Shown one piece after another: positions 1-6,653 of a DNA stretch of 39,224 nt; position 1 is the stretch's first letter; every line of letters starts with the position of its first letter. This DNA is from a virus. The notes beneath the pieces are model-generated. The model saw nothing but the letters and a program-made list of their open reading frames with translations. It was not told the DNA's origin and made no database searches. The stretch is from the IMG/VR virus record IMGVR_UViG_3300035199_000916, positions 1 to 39,224 of that record. The stretch is one strand, 5' to 3'. The position numbers and the translations under genes were made by a program.

Positions 1-1132
1 TTACGGCCACCCCCGAAGCAAGCCTAGCAATTCTTTTTTGAAGAGCATCCCCACTCTGGAGAGAGTTCGCATCGTTTATTGCGGCTTTAAGGTTTTCTAT
101 TTTTTCATCGATTTGCTCGATGTTGGCGCTTCCTCCTACAATGGTGGTACGGTACCTCCCGCTCTCAACAAATTTTGCAGAGCCAAAGTGTTTCATCGCC
201 ACATCCTTAAGTTTAATACCACTTTCACGTGTAATAAAGGTGGCGCCGACCGATAGAGCCAGGTCTTCCAGCAAGTCGCGGCGCTCCTCGCCGTAGTCTG
301 GCGCTTTGATAGCGGCAACTTTAAGAGTACCGCGCATGGCATTCATGATCATGGCAGCCAAAGCTTGGCCTTCGATCTCTTCTGCAACTATGACGAGTGG
401 GCGCGCCTCGCGGGCAATCATTTCTAAAACAGGTAGGATTTGTTCTACCATCGTAATCTTGTGGTCCGTGATCAAAAAGAGCGGATCGTCGTGATGCATT
501 ATTGCACGCCGTTCATCGGTTACAAACGCAGCTGCGCAATAGCCAGCATCAAATTTAAAACCTTCGGTTATATCAAGGGAAGTTTCGAGAGAGCGCGACT
601 CTTCAATGGTAATGGAGCCGTCCTGCCCTACCCGATCTACAGCCATCGCAATGAGGCGGCCAATTGAAGAATCATTGTTGGCAGAAATGGTTGCAACATG
701 TTCGATATCTTCTAGCGATGTTACGGGAGTAGCCATGTTAACAAGATTCTTTACTACTTCTTTAGTTGCCAAATGGATTCCACGCTGAAGCTCGACGGGA
801 GAAACTCCCGATGCAATGAATCTTTGTGACTCTTGTAAAATGGCCCGGGCCAAAACTGTTGCTGTTGTGGTGCCATCACCAGCAATGTTGTTTGTCTCTA
901 CAGCGGCTTGCTTGATAACCTGGGCTGCAGCGTTTTCAAACGGATCTTCACAAGAAACAAAGGCGGCAACGGTCACACCGTCTTTTGTGATAAAAGGTGT
1001 TTTTCCTTTCTCTTGAAGAAGGACATTTCGCCCTCTCGGCCCAAGCGTTGAAGCAACGTTGTCTGCTAGCTTGTTGGCGCCGTTCATTATCTTTTGTTGC
1101 AATGTTTGGTTGTCGTCGTATTCGCGACCCAT
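1..1132 (-). CDS. groL: GroEL-type chaperonin, C-terminal part cut by window edge
   Basis: About 377 residues are visible; the ORF runs off the left edge. The translation aligns with bacterial GroEL from the N-terminus: TLGPRGRNV near residue 29, ITKDGVTVA near 48, the ATP-binding GDGTTTATVLA at 85-95, TISANND near 147, and RLASGVAV at the edge, matching the RVAKLAGGVAV segment that follows the apical domain. The catalytic Asp of the second equatorial half (D398 in E. coli) lies beyond the window. The ATG at 1132-1130 is preceded by GAGGTGA at good spacing and by a perfect sigma-70 promoter (1156-1184). GroEL folds proteins in an ATP-driven cage, here probably phage structural or replication proteins. 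Phage chaperonins are known in some large myoviruses. A GroES-like gene lies at 15477-15749. Identity is secure; completeness cannot be judged. Confidence 0.96.
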   Translation of the reverse strand, partial: MGREYDDNQTLQQKIMNGANKLADNVASTLGPRGRNVLLQEKGKTPFITKDGVTVAAFVSCEDPFENAAAQVIKQAAVETNNIAGDGTTTATVLARAILQESQRFIASGVSPVELQRGIHLATKEVVKNLVNMATPVTSLEDIEHVATISANNDSSIGRLIAMAVDRVGQDGSITIEESRSLETSLDITEGFKFDAGYCAAAFVTDERRAIMHHDDPLFLITDHKITMVEQILPVLEMIAREARPLVIVAEEIEGQALAAMIMNAMRGTLKVAAIKAPDYGEERRDLLEDLALSVGATFITRESGIKLKDVAMKHFGSAKFVESGRYRTTIVGGSANIEQIDEKIENLKAAINDANSLQSGDALQKRIARLASGVAV

Positions 1133-1155
1133 TGTCACCTCATGGTTGTGTATAT

Positions 1156-1184
1156 ATTATAATCGCATTCGAAAAGAATGTCAA
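1156..1184 (-). promoter_or_regulatory. Consensus sigma-70 promoter for groEL
   Basis: TTGACA, 17 bases, TATAAT: both boxes are perfect. The -35 box contains the TGA stop codon of the upstream 470-residue gene. A short inverted repeat (CATTC/GAATG) lies in the spacer. It gives the chaperonin its own strong promoter. Confidence 0.85.
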
Positions 1185-2593
1185 GTGGTTTCTTTTGCAT
1201 ACTTGGGATCAGCCACAAGAATGTCCACAATTTCCTCGCCTTTTTCCTGGCCTTTATTGTTGGCCGCCATGGCTCGGTTTCGCTTGGACTCAGAATAATA
1301 ACGGCCAATATTTTCGGACAGTTCTTTGGTAGTATCTAAGAGTTTTCTCAACGAGTCTCCTAAGATTTCCGAATAAATTTCAACTAACTCACTTATATTT
1401 TTTTGTGAAAGATCCAACTCGCCGTAGGCCTGCAAATTTATAGTACTGGCCAGGGTATCCATTTGTTTTCGAGAAATTCCCCACTGACTTTTAGTGTCTT
1501 CTTTGTTGCCTTCCATTAGTAAATCCTCTTCGAGCATCATTCTCTTTTCCCGCTGGTGAAAACTTTCAGAGTATTGCTGCGTCATGCCTCTAATTTTTCG
1601 TAGAGGCGCCTTTTCGGCTGCAGCTTGTCGTTGCTGTTCAAGCTCCTCGGGGGACGGTGGTTCGACATCTTCTTCATCAGGCAGCGCTAATATTTGACCT
1701 GCGACGGCCCCATGTAGCATCCCCGCTGCGGTATATCCCGGCAATTGCACTATAAGTTCCGCCAGCGGGCCTAGACCGGCGGGGGTGCCATCCCAATTTG
1801 CAATCTCTCGCCTAAGCGCCTTAAGATCCACGCCAGCAAGAAGGCCTTGATTTTTAGATCCTATCATCATGTCTATCAAATTACTGCGAGAAATTTCAAA
1901 ATCAAAAATTATCAGATTCTCTACTTTTCCGCCAATTATGTTTTTATATGCAATCAAATACGCAATCTTCTCTTCGCCGCGGACGAATAAGTAATCAACA
2001 AGATTGGTAAAGCTCCCCTTGATGGTGGTGGTAGGGCTTAGAAGCTTTAAGCTAACGGGGGCGCCCGCTTTGGAAGAATCATCTAGCTTGGATCCGCTAA
2101 AAGCGACAAAATCTTCAATAGGCAACGTTCCCCGCACACGGCCGGCGACTTGGTGGCCGCCCGTAAGAGCTGCCATAAATGCTTCAAAAACAAACCCAGC
2201 CGAACTTTCGTTATAATCATTAAGGGTAGCCTGCAGCGCTTCTGTGATCATCATCATGTTCAAAATGACATTGGGTGATCTCTTGCGCTTGGCCGACTCC
2301 GGTGTTAAAAATTTATTTAAATCCCCAATGCGCGCGCTGATGCTGTTTCCCCCTCGAATAACTGAAAATATTCTATTAATTTCACGGCGGTCCATGTTGT
2401 TTGGATCCCCCCAAGCTTCCGTGGGCACTAATTTTGGAAAAGCTATTGTATAGCTAAAACGCTCTTCTTCGTTTAGCAGCCCGTCTATCGGCCATAACAT
2501 TACTTCTTCAATCATCTCCGTTAGTGTTTTAGAGGTAACTGTTTTCTCTTTCTTTATATATTCTTCTCTCAATATGTTTCTTAAGTCTGACAT
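1181..2593 (-). CDS. Phage protein of unknown function, possible PD-(D/E)XK-like core
   Basis: A 470-residue protein with no family I can name firmly. The N-terminus reads MSDLRNILREEYIKKE and is basic and helical. Around residues 133-200 there is a pattern that can be read as a degenerate PD-(D/E)XK nuclease core: E137 in a helix (FEAF), D161 in EDFVAF, then SLK at 181-183 where an ExK would be expected, followed by a GS..NL segment. The last 150 residues are charged, Gln/Glu/Lys-rich and probably helical. The ATG follows a GAGGT that overlaps the stop codon of the ClpP-like gene, so translation is probably coupled. It could equally be a virion or assembly protein; neighbours (acidic protein, ClpP, membrane protein) allow that. 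The nuclease reading is inference only. Confidence 0.7.
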   Translation of the reverse strand: MSDLRNILREEYIKKEKTVTSKTLTEMIEEVMLWPIDGLLNEEERFSYTIAFPKLVPTEAWGDPNNMDRREINRIFSVIRGGNSISARIGDLNKFLTPESAKRKRSPNVILNMMMITEALQATLNDYNESSAGFVFEAFMAALTGGHQVAGRVRGTLPIEDFVAFSGSKLDDSSKAGAPVSLKLLSPTTTIKGSFTNLVDYLFVRGEEKIAYLIAYKNIIGGKVENLIIFDFEISRSNLIDMMIGSKNQGLLAGVDLKALRREIANWDGTPAGLGPLAELIVQLPGYTAAGMLHGAVAGQILALPDEEDVEPPSPEELEQQRQAAAEKAPLRKIRGMTQQYSESFHQREKRMMLEEDLLMEGNKEDTKSQWGISRKQMDTLASTINLQAYGELDLSQKNISELVEIYSEILGDSLRKLLDTTKELSENIGRYYSESKRNRAMAANNKGQEKGEEIVDILVADPKYAKETT

Positions 2594-2602
2594 GTTAAAA
2601 CC

Positions 2603-3265
2603 TCAAATAATTATATCAGCTATACCTAATTCTACAGCTTCTTCTGCAGATAAATAGACATTAACCTTCCGTTCCAGCATGTTTTTAATATCCTTTTTTG
2701 TCATGCTAGTTTCTTCTATTAAACAAGCACTGTACATTTTTTGTTGTTGCTGGACGGCCTCCATTTCATTAAGGAGGTTGTGAAGCGATCCGTGACTGCC
2801 AGCAGCTACTGAGTGCAGCATCACACGACAATTTTTACCAATCTGCCTCTTTCCTTTGGTGCCGGCGGCTAAGAGGAGGACCCCTGCTGACATTACCTTC
2901 CCCATTCCAATAGTGCGGACTTCGGTTTCTTTTCTAATCTGTCGAATGACGTCATAGAGAGCAAACATGTCGTCTGCGTTTCCTCCGTAGGTCGAAATAT
3001 AGAAATCTATAGGCTTTCTTTTTTCCGGAGGTAGCTCGCGATTTACCTCATTTAAATAAAGGAATGCGTGAACTATCTCAGCTACTTTTTCTTCTATAAC
3101 TTCTGCGAATAGTCCAACTATGCGCATCTCGTCGGGAGCGGATGGTAGTGACTCACCCGGAAGGAATTCCTCTAACGTGGTAGGATCTATGAGAACGATC
3201 TTTTTCTCTTTTTTCTTTTCTTCCGTAGTAAGGCTTTCTATTATTTCTTTTATTTTCTTAATCAC
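2603..3265 (-). CDS. ClpP-like serine protease paralogue A, atypical triad
   Basis: A 220-residue member of the ClpP (S14) family. STYGGNADDMFALYDVI near 91-107 is the ClpP handle region, the nucleophile Ser126 lies in GKVMSAG, and His151 lies in VMLHSVAAG. The C-terminal LSAEEAVELGIAD matches ClpP well, but the position of the catalytic Asp just before it (DRF or DNF in bacterial ClpP) is Asn202 here (NVY). The first ~45 residues are Lys/Glu-rich and not typical. The GTG start has GGGAG at 7 bases. The gene overlaps the upstream membrane-protein gene by 8 bases. No ClpX/ClpA ATPase is in the window, so it may use the host ATPase, act alone, or pair with the second ClpP-like protein at 7882-8487. 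In other phages ClpP-type proteases also mature capsids; nothing here proves that role. Confidence 0.88.
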   Translation of the reverse strand: MIKKIKEIIESLTTEEKKKEKKIVLIDPTTLEEFLPGESLPSAPDEMRIVGLFAEVIEEKVAEIVHAFLYLNEVNRELPPEKRKPIDFYISTYGGNADDMFALYDVIRQIRKETEVRTIGMGKVMSAGVLLLAAGTKGKRQIGKNCRVMLHSVAAGSHGSLHNLLNEMEAVQQQQKMYSACLIEETSMTKKDIKNMLERKVNVYLSAEEAVELGIADIII

Positions 3266-3665
3266 GCGATCTCTCCCAAAAGACCAGTGCGGCCTCTTTG
3301 TGCTTAGCTAAGTGCTGCATGGCTGGGTTCCATTCTTCAAATTCGATCATTGTTCGAAAAAATGGTGGATGGAGTTCGCGAAAAACATCAATGCTGCGTG
3401 TCTTGAAGGTGGTGATATCGTCATCAAAGCGGTCCCTAAAAGAATTAATTTGGGTGCGGGGAGCACTCTCCTCCAACATTCTCTTCCGTGTAGTTTGGTG
3501 GGAATAGGTTAAATATTCTAACGCTTTTGCCATAGCAGACAAATAAATAACTGCGGAGCATTTAACAAGCATTAGAGATAATCTCGTCGCTCTAAGAAAA
3601 TAAAATGTCTTATGAGTTACATACCCAAAGACAAATATCAACAAATAAATCCACCACTCCCCCAT
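3258..3665 (-). CDS. Small membrane protein upstream of ClpP-like gene
   Basis: About 135 residues from the ATG at 3665. An in-frame TTG at 3692 would add nine residues, but it lacks a well-placed Shine-Dalgarno site, while GGGGGT precedes the ATG. The N-terminus (WWIYLLIFVFGYVTH) is a clear transmembrane segment, followed by a second moderately hydrophobic stretch and a charged C-terminal half (HQTTRKRMLEES onward). I do not recognise a family. It is the first gene after a perfect promoter (3712-3740) and its end overlaps the ClpP-like gene by 8 bases, so the two are probably coupled. An anchoring or adaptor role for the protease at the inner membrane is only inferred from that arrangement. 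Confidence 0.72.
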   Translation of the reverse strand: MGEWWIYLLIFVFGYVTHKTFYFLRATRLSLMLVKCSAVIYLSAMAKALEYLTYSHQTTRKRMLEESAPRTQINSFRDRFDDDITTFKTRSIDVFRELHPPFFRTMIEFEEWNPAMQHLAKHKEAALVFWERSRD

Positions 3666-3711
3666 GTAACCCCCAAAAGAAAAGGCCACCAACTTGCGCA
3701 GCAGCCTTTAC

Positions 3712-3740
3712 ATTATAACCTCTTGTAAAACAAATGTCAA
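3712..3740 (-). promoter_or_regulatory. Consensus sigma-70 promoter for membrane protein/ClpP/470-residue operon
   Basis: TTGACA, 17 bases, TATAAT, both perfect, just upstream of the membrane-protein start and just beyond the stop codon of the acidic protein gene. The spacer ends in GGT next to the -10 box. Confidence 0.85.
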
Positions 3741-3741
3741 A

Positions 3742-4371
3742 TTATTTCTTACTAGTAAGCCGAGTCAAGATTCTTTCAGCAAGCTGGTTGGCCAGCTCTT
3801 CTTTTTGCTGTTCGCGGCCTAGACGCGCCACAACGCGGCGAGCTACTTCGTTCACAATCGCATCACTATTCTCATATACGTTGCGCATGCCGGGGAGTTC
3901 TTCTTCTTCTTCTCCGCCCATTTCTAGCTCCTCTTCGCCACCCATTTCTAGCTCCTCTTCGCCGCCTAGTTCCTCTTCACCGCCCATTTCCAGTTCTTCC
4001 TCGCCGCCTAGCTCCTCTTCGCCGCCGGCTACTTCACCTTCAACAGACACAGGAACACCAGTTACATCGGCGATTGTATCAGCTAGGGCCTGCACAAGCT
4101 CTTCAACGCTAGCTTCGCCGGTATCAGCCATGTCGCCGCCGGCCTCGTCTTCAACGTCAACCTCGGCATCCATCTCTAGTTCTTCTTCGCCGCCGCCCAA
4201 ATCGTCCATTGGGACCTCTTCCTCGGCGCCCATTTCTAGTTCCTCTTCTTCTTCTTGCTCGTAAATGCCAGGTGCTACTTCCTCAAGGCGCCCACGACCG
4301 AGTGCTGGCAGATTTGCCAATTTCATAAACTGGCGAATTTCGCCCTCTGTTAAAAGTGTCTTACGAGCCAT
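3742..4371 (-). CDS. Glu-rich acidic repeat protein, probable virion or assembly protein
   Basis: A 209-residue, very acidic protein. Residues 1-22 form a distinct basic module (RKTLLTEGEIRQFMKLANL). The middle is built of GGEEELEM-type repeats, one copy near 59-67 and six tandem copies at 116-159. Residues 165-209 form a basic, helical tail (VARRVVARLGREQQKEELA). The ATG follows AAGGAG at 7-8 bases. An acidic centre between conserved basic ends resembles phage prohead-core or scaffold-associated proteins, but I cannot assign it to a T4 gene. The repeats are probably variable in copy number. Function is inferred from composition only. Confidence 0.75.
   Translation of the reverse strand: MARKTLLTEGEIRQFMKLANLPALGRGRLEEVAPGIYEQEEEEELEMGAEEEVPMDDLGGGEEELEMDAEVDVEDEAGGDMADTGEASVEELVQALADTIADVTGVPVSVEGEVAGGEEELGGEEELEMGGEEELGGEEELEMGGEEELEMGGEEEEELPGMRNVYENSDAIVNEVARRVVARLGREQQKEELANQLAERILTRLTSKK
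3892..4026 (-). repeat. In-frame tandem repeats coding GGEEEL(EM)
   Basis: Six tandem units of about 18-27 bases encode GGEEEL or GGEEELEM within the acidic protein. Units are nearly identical in DNA as well as in protein, which suggests recent expansion by slippage or recombination. Confidence 0.85.
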
Positions 4372-4444
4372 TATAATATCTCCTTGAATAAACTCAAATA
4401 TAAATAGTTGCTATTTTTGCAATTTGCCTTAAAAATTATATACC

Positions 4445-4699
4445 CTACTCTAGCAACAGAGAGTTTCGCTTCATCTTTTTAAGGGCTTGAGTTTCTATTT
4501 GCTTAATTCGTGCAAAAGATACTCCAATTCTCTCTCCTACTTCACGCAAGGTAAGGGGACCCCCACTATTATAAATCGATATCAAACAACAGTTATATTC
4601 TTGTGGGTAGTTAATCCATTGTCGGCAATTTACTTGATCACAACGTTTGTTGTCGAGAAGGCACCTGCGGGAGCAATTCTTTAGGCCGTCTTTTATCAT
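4445..4699 (-). CDS. Small sigma region-4-like protein with Cys-rich N-terminus
   Basis: An 84-residue protein. Residues 49-78 (LTLREVGERIGVSFARIKQIE then ALKKMKR) form a helix-turn-helix very like sigma-70 region 4.2, which reads the -35 box. Regions 2 and 3 are absent. The N-terminal half carries Cys9, Cys13, Cys20, Cys25 and Cys37/38 with CRQWINYPQEYNC, a likely metal site. Similar short Cys-plus-region-4 proteins occur in bacteria, so the family is known, but its role is not. It ends the nucleotide operon and overlaps the preceding gene by 4 bases (ATGA). It could bind RNA polymerase and redirect transcription, or be a simple DNA-binding repressor. Confidence 0.8.
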   Translation of the reverse strand: MIKDGLKNCSRRCLLDNKRCDQVNCRQWINYPQEYNCCLISIYNSGGPLTLREVGERIGVSFARIKQIETQALKKMKRNSLLLE

Positions 4700-5022
4700 A
4701 ATTCCGGAAACTCCTGCTCTAAGAGATCAAAAATATTTTCTATCTCTCCGTCATTAAGGGCTAGCGAGCGGACATTGTCTTTTCCTTGGTGGCGTAATCT
4801 TTTGGATTTGGCTTTTCTTTTGAGCGACTGTTGCTTACATTCGTCGATATATTCCTGAATCCTCTCGTCATCCTCTATATAGCCACTAATAATGTGACGA
4901 AAAAATTCAGATTGGCGCATGCCATCATAATTTAGTTTAACAAGCAATTTGGCGTGGCGATGATCGTTTTCAGTAAAAACGATTTTTTTGGTTAACTTTC
5001 CATAGTCCACATCATGTACCAT
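4696..5022 (-). CDS. Probable ribbon-helix-helix-type DNA-binding protein
   Basis: A 108-residue basic protein. Residues ~12-48 (KKIVFTENDHRHAKLLVKLNYDGMRQSEFFRHIISGYIEDD) look like a beta strand followed by two helices, as in ribbon-helix-helix proteins; a KRKAKSKRLRHQGK stretch follows. An ATG at 5028 is possible, but the ATG at 5022 is better placed after AAGGAA and overlaps the IMP dehydrogenase stop codon as TAATG, a classic coupling arrangement. It sits between IMP dehydrogenase and the sigma-like gene, with 4-base overlap to the latter. The fold is inferred from pattern; target DNA is unknown. Confidence 0.72.
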   Translation of the reverse strand: MVHDVDYGKLTKKIVFTENDHRHAKLLVKLNYDGMRQSEFFRHIISGYIEDDERIQEYIDECKQQSLKRKAKSKRLRHQGKDNVRSLALNDGEIENIFDLLEQEFPEL

Positions 5023-6053
5023 TACCATTTCCTTCCAACTATGTGCGTGTGGCTTTCCGATAAACCCGAGGAAGTTTGTTTTACAAATTTTGCTGTTGCA
5101 TGCAGCGCAGCCAAATCTCTGGCACCTGAATATGAAAAGCCTGACCTCATGCCGCGCTCCAAATCATTAAGAATATACTTTACGCCGCCGCGGTATGGAA
5201 CACTGGTGGAAACACCTTCAAAGGAAGCGTATTTTCCATGCCAACTAATTTGTGCTTCCTTGCTGGCCATTCCTCTATAAATCTTCCGGCGGGAGCCATC
5301 CTTTTCCTCTATCACCTTACCCGGGGTTTCGTTGGTTCCGGCTAACAGTGAACCACACATTACTGCGTCGGCGCCGGCGGCAAGGGCTTTAACAATATCT
5401 CCGGAGTTTTTAATACCTCCATCTGCGATAATGCTTATCTTGCGGTCTGTTTTTGCACAGTCTAAAATTGTTTGGAGGCCGGGCAGTCCATGTCCTGTTT
5501 GAATGCGTGTAGAACAAATGGAGCCACCTCCAATATTACAACGCGCCGAATCTGCTCCCCAGTCTGCCAAATCGTTGATTCCTTCGAGCGTGGCCACGTT
5601 GCCGGCCATAATGTGCAAGCGGGAACCAAATGCGGCACGCAAATTAGCTAAGGCTTCTTTCATTAAAACATGATGGCCATGAGCCACATCTACACACAAA
5701 AAAGTAACTCCGGCCTTGAGCAGGGCTTCAGCCCTCTCTAGGTAGTCTCCGGAAGTGCCAATAGCCGCACCCAGCAACGGGTTATGTTGTGTCGATAAAT
5801 CGTTTGCCATGTGAACCATCCGACATTGTTTCTCAACAGAGGTATACCGGTGAATGACGGACGTGGCGCCATATTTTGCCATAACTACCGCCATTGGTGT
5901 TTCAGTAATGGTGTCCATTGGAGAAGCTATAATTGGCAACTCCAGAATCAACCCATTTCCCAAATCCGTTGAAATATCAATTTCGGAACGAGACTTGATT
6001 TCGGAATATTGAGGCATAAGGAGAACGTCATCGTACGATAAGGTATGGTGCAT
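5022..6053 (-). CDS. guaB: IMP dehydrogenase-like protein without CBS domains
   Basis: A 343-residue TIM-barrel enzyme. SYDDVLLMPQYSEI at 6-19 and PMDTITE near 45 are typical of the IMPDH/GMP reductase family. The active-site loop is GGGSICSTR with Cys180, DGG lies at 211-213 and YRGMAS at 259-264. PYRGGVK near 286 and ESHTH near the C-terminus match IMPDH rather than GMP reductase, and EG precedes PYRG as in IMPDH. The CBS (Bateman) regulatory domains are missing. In the flap, the usual Arg-Tyr pair reads Lys-Tyr (GKYAS), which might affect hydrolysis and leaves GMP reductase as an alternative. IMPDH makes XMP from IMP and commits purines to GTP/dGTP. It fits the operon's other nucleotide genes. 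Confidence 0.88.
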   Translation of the reverse strand: MHHTLSYDDVLLMPQYSEIKSRSEIDISTDLGNGLILELPIIASPMDTITETPMAVVMAKYGATSVIHRYTSVEKQCRMVHMANDLSTQHNPLLGAAIGTSGDYLERAEALLKAGVTFLCVDVAHGHHVLMKEALANLRAAFGSRLHIMAGNVATLEGINDLADWGADSARCNIGGGSICSTRIQTGHGLPGLQTILDCAKTDRKISIIADGGIKNSGDIVKALAAGADAVMCGSLLAGTNETPGKVIEEKDGSRRKIYRGMASKEAQISWHGKYASFEGVSTSVPYRGGVKYILNDLERGMRSGFSYSGARDLAALHATAKFVKQTSSGLSESHTHIVGRKW

Positions 6054-6055
6054 TT

Positions 6056-6421
6056 TTATTTCTCCTTGTCTATGAAATCTTTAATGTCTTTTACGCGATA
6101 CCATGTTTTTTCGTTGGGCGCCTCGGGGTCGCCTAGTACTCTTATCTTAGGCGATCTTCCTCCTGTTTTGACCAACGAAATGGTGGGCACTCCGTAAAAT
6201 TGCAATTGTTTTTCTACTTGAGGATAATCGCCTATGTTAAATGCAAAAAAATGGAGGCCCGCATAATCGGGATTCTCAGCTAGCTCTTCATAATATTCTT
6301 TAAGGTTGTGACAAAGGGGGCACTCATTACTGTAAAATTTAATTACGCATGTGACCTCTTCTTTTAGTTGGCCACCTAATATTTTCTTTAAAGCTACGCG
6401 GGATAATCTATCGACCGGCAT
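6056..6421 (-). CDS. Thioredoxin-like protein with CPLC active site
   Basis: A 121-residue thioredoxin-fold protein. The redox motif is Cys34-Pro-Leu-Cys37 after the strand VIKFYS, and the cis-proline segment is YGVPTISLV with Pro79. The N-terminal 20 residues replace the usual first helix, and the C-terminus ends in a helix (VKDIKDFIDK). CPLC is not the CGPC of standard thioredoxin, so it may be a glutaredoxin-like or phage-specific reductant. A reductant could serve the ribonucleotide reductase at 15981-17948, whose C-terminal Cys pair needs reduction. The start overlaps the zinc-protein gene by 14 bases and has an exceptionally long Shine-Dalgarno match. Confidence 0.88.
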   Translation of the reverse strand: MPVDRLSRVALKKILGGQLKEEVTCVIKFYSNECPLCHNLKEYYEELAENPDYAGLHFFAFNIGDYPQVEKQLQFYGVPTISLVKTGGRSPKIRVLGDPEAPNEKTWYRVKDIKDFIDKEK

Positions 6422-6653
6422 CGATCACCTCCTGAGTTTTTTCTATACATTCTGGGCAAAATAGTCTCACTACTTCCTGCTTTACTAAAACATTCCAAGA
6501 TTGTACCATCTCTTTGTCTTTTTTGTCAAACTTTTTTTGACAAGCGCTACACTGCTCGGGCATCTGATTAAATTGAAAAATTTTATCGGCAATATTTTCG
6601 GTGGTTTCCTTGCCCATTTTCTTTTCTAAATCCCGGCGTAGCTTGCGATTCAT
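6408..6653 (-). CDS. Small four-cysteine zinc-ribbon-like protein
   Basis: An 81-residue protein starting MNRKLRRDLEKKMG. Two CxxC pairs, Cys35/Cys38 and Cys66/Cys69, are separated by a beta-rich linker (EMVQSWNVLVKQEVVRLF) and should bind one zinc ion. Similar small proteins occur in marine T4-like phages as conserved hypotheticals, as far as I recall. It overlaps the methyltransferase gene by 4 bases (ATGA) and the thioredoxin-like gene by 14 bases. Function is unknown. Confidence 0.82.
   Translation of the reverse strand: MNRKLRRDLEKKMGKETTENIADKIFQFNQMPEQCSACQKKFDKKDKEMVQSWNVLVKQEVVRLFCPECIEKTQEVIDAGR
6423..6433 (-). promoter_or_regulatory. Unusually long Shine-Dalgarno site for thioredoxin-like gene
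   Basis: AGGAGGTGATC is an 11-base match to the complement of the conserved 16S rRNA 3' end, with its GGAGG core 6 bases before the ATG at 6421. It lies inside the end of the zinc-protein coding sequence. Confidence 0.75.

Noticed and set aside
2603-3265. Capsid maturation protease as the firm call for the ClpP-like gene
   Set aside because: No portal or major capsid gene is in the window, so the typical context for a prohead protease is missing.
3734-4264. Plus-strand Ser-rich ORF of about 176 residues
   Set aside because: It is the antisense of the GGEEEL repeats (GAA/GAG read as TTC/CTC); no Shine-Dalgarno support and all other genes are on the minus strand.
4399-4406. TATAAATA, identical to the T4 late promoter
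   Set aside because: It points to the plus strand, where no gene lies. The minus-strand reading is not a match, and AT-rich gaps give such strings by chance.
5022-6053. GMP reductase as the identity of the barrel enzyme
   Set aside because: Length fits, but ESHTH at the C-terminus, the EG...PYRG segment and YRGMAS match IMP dehydrogenase better. Kept as an alternative in the entry.
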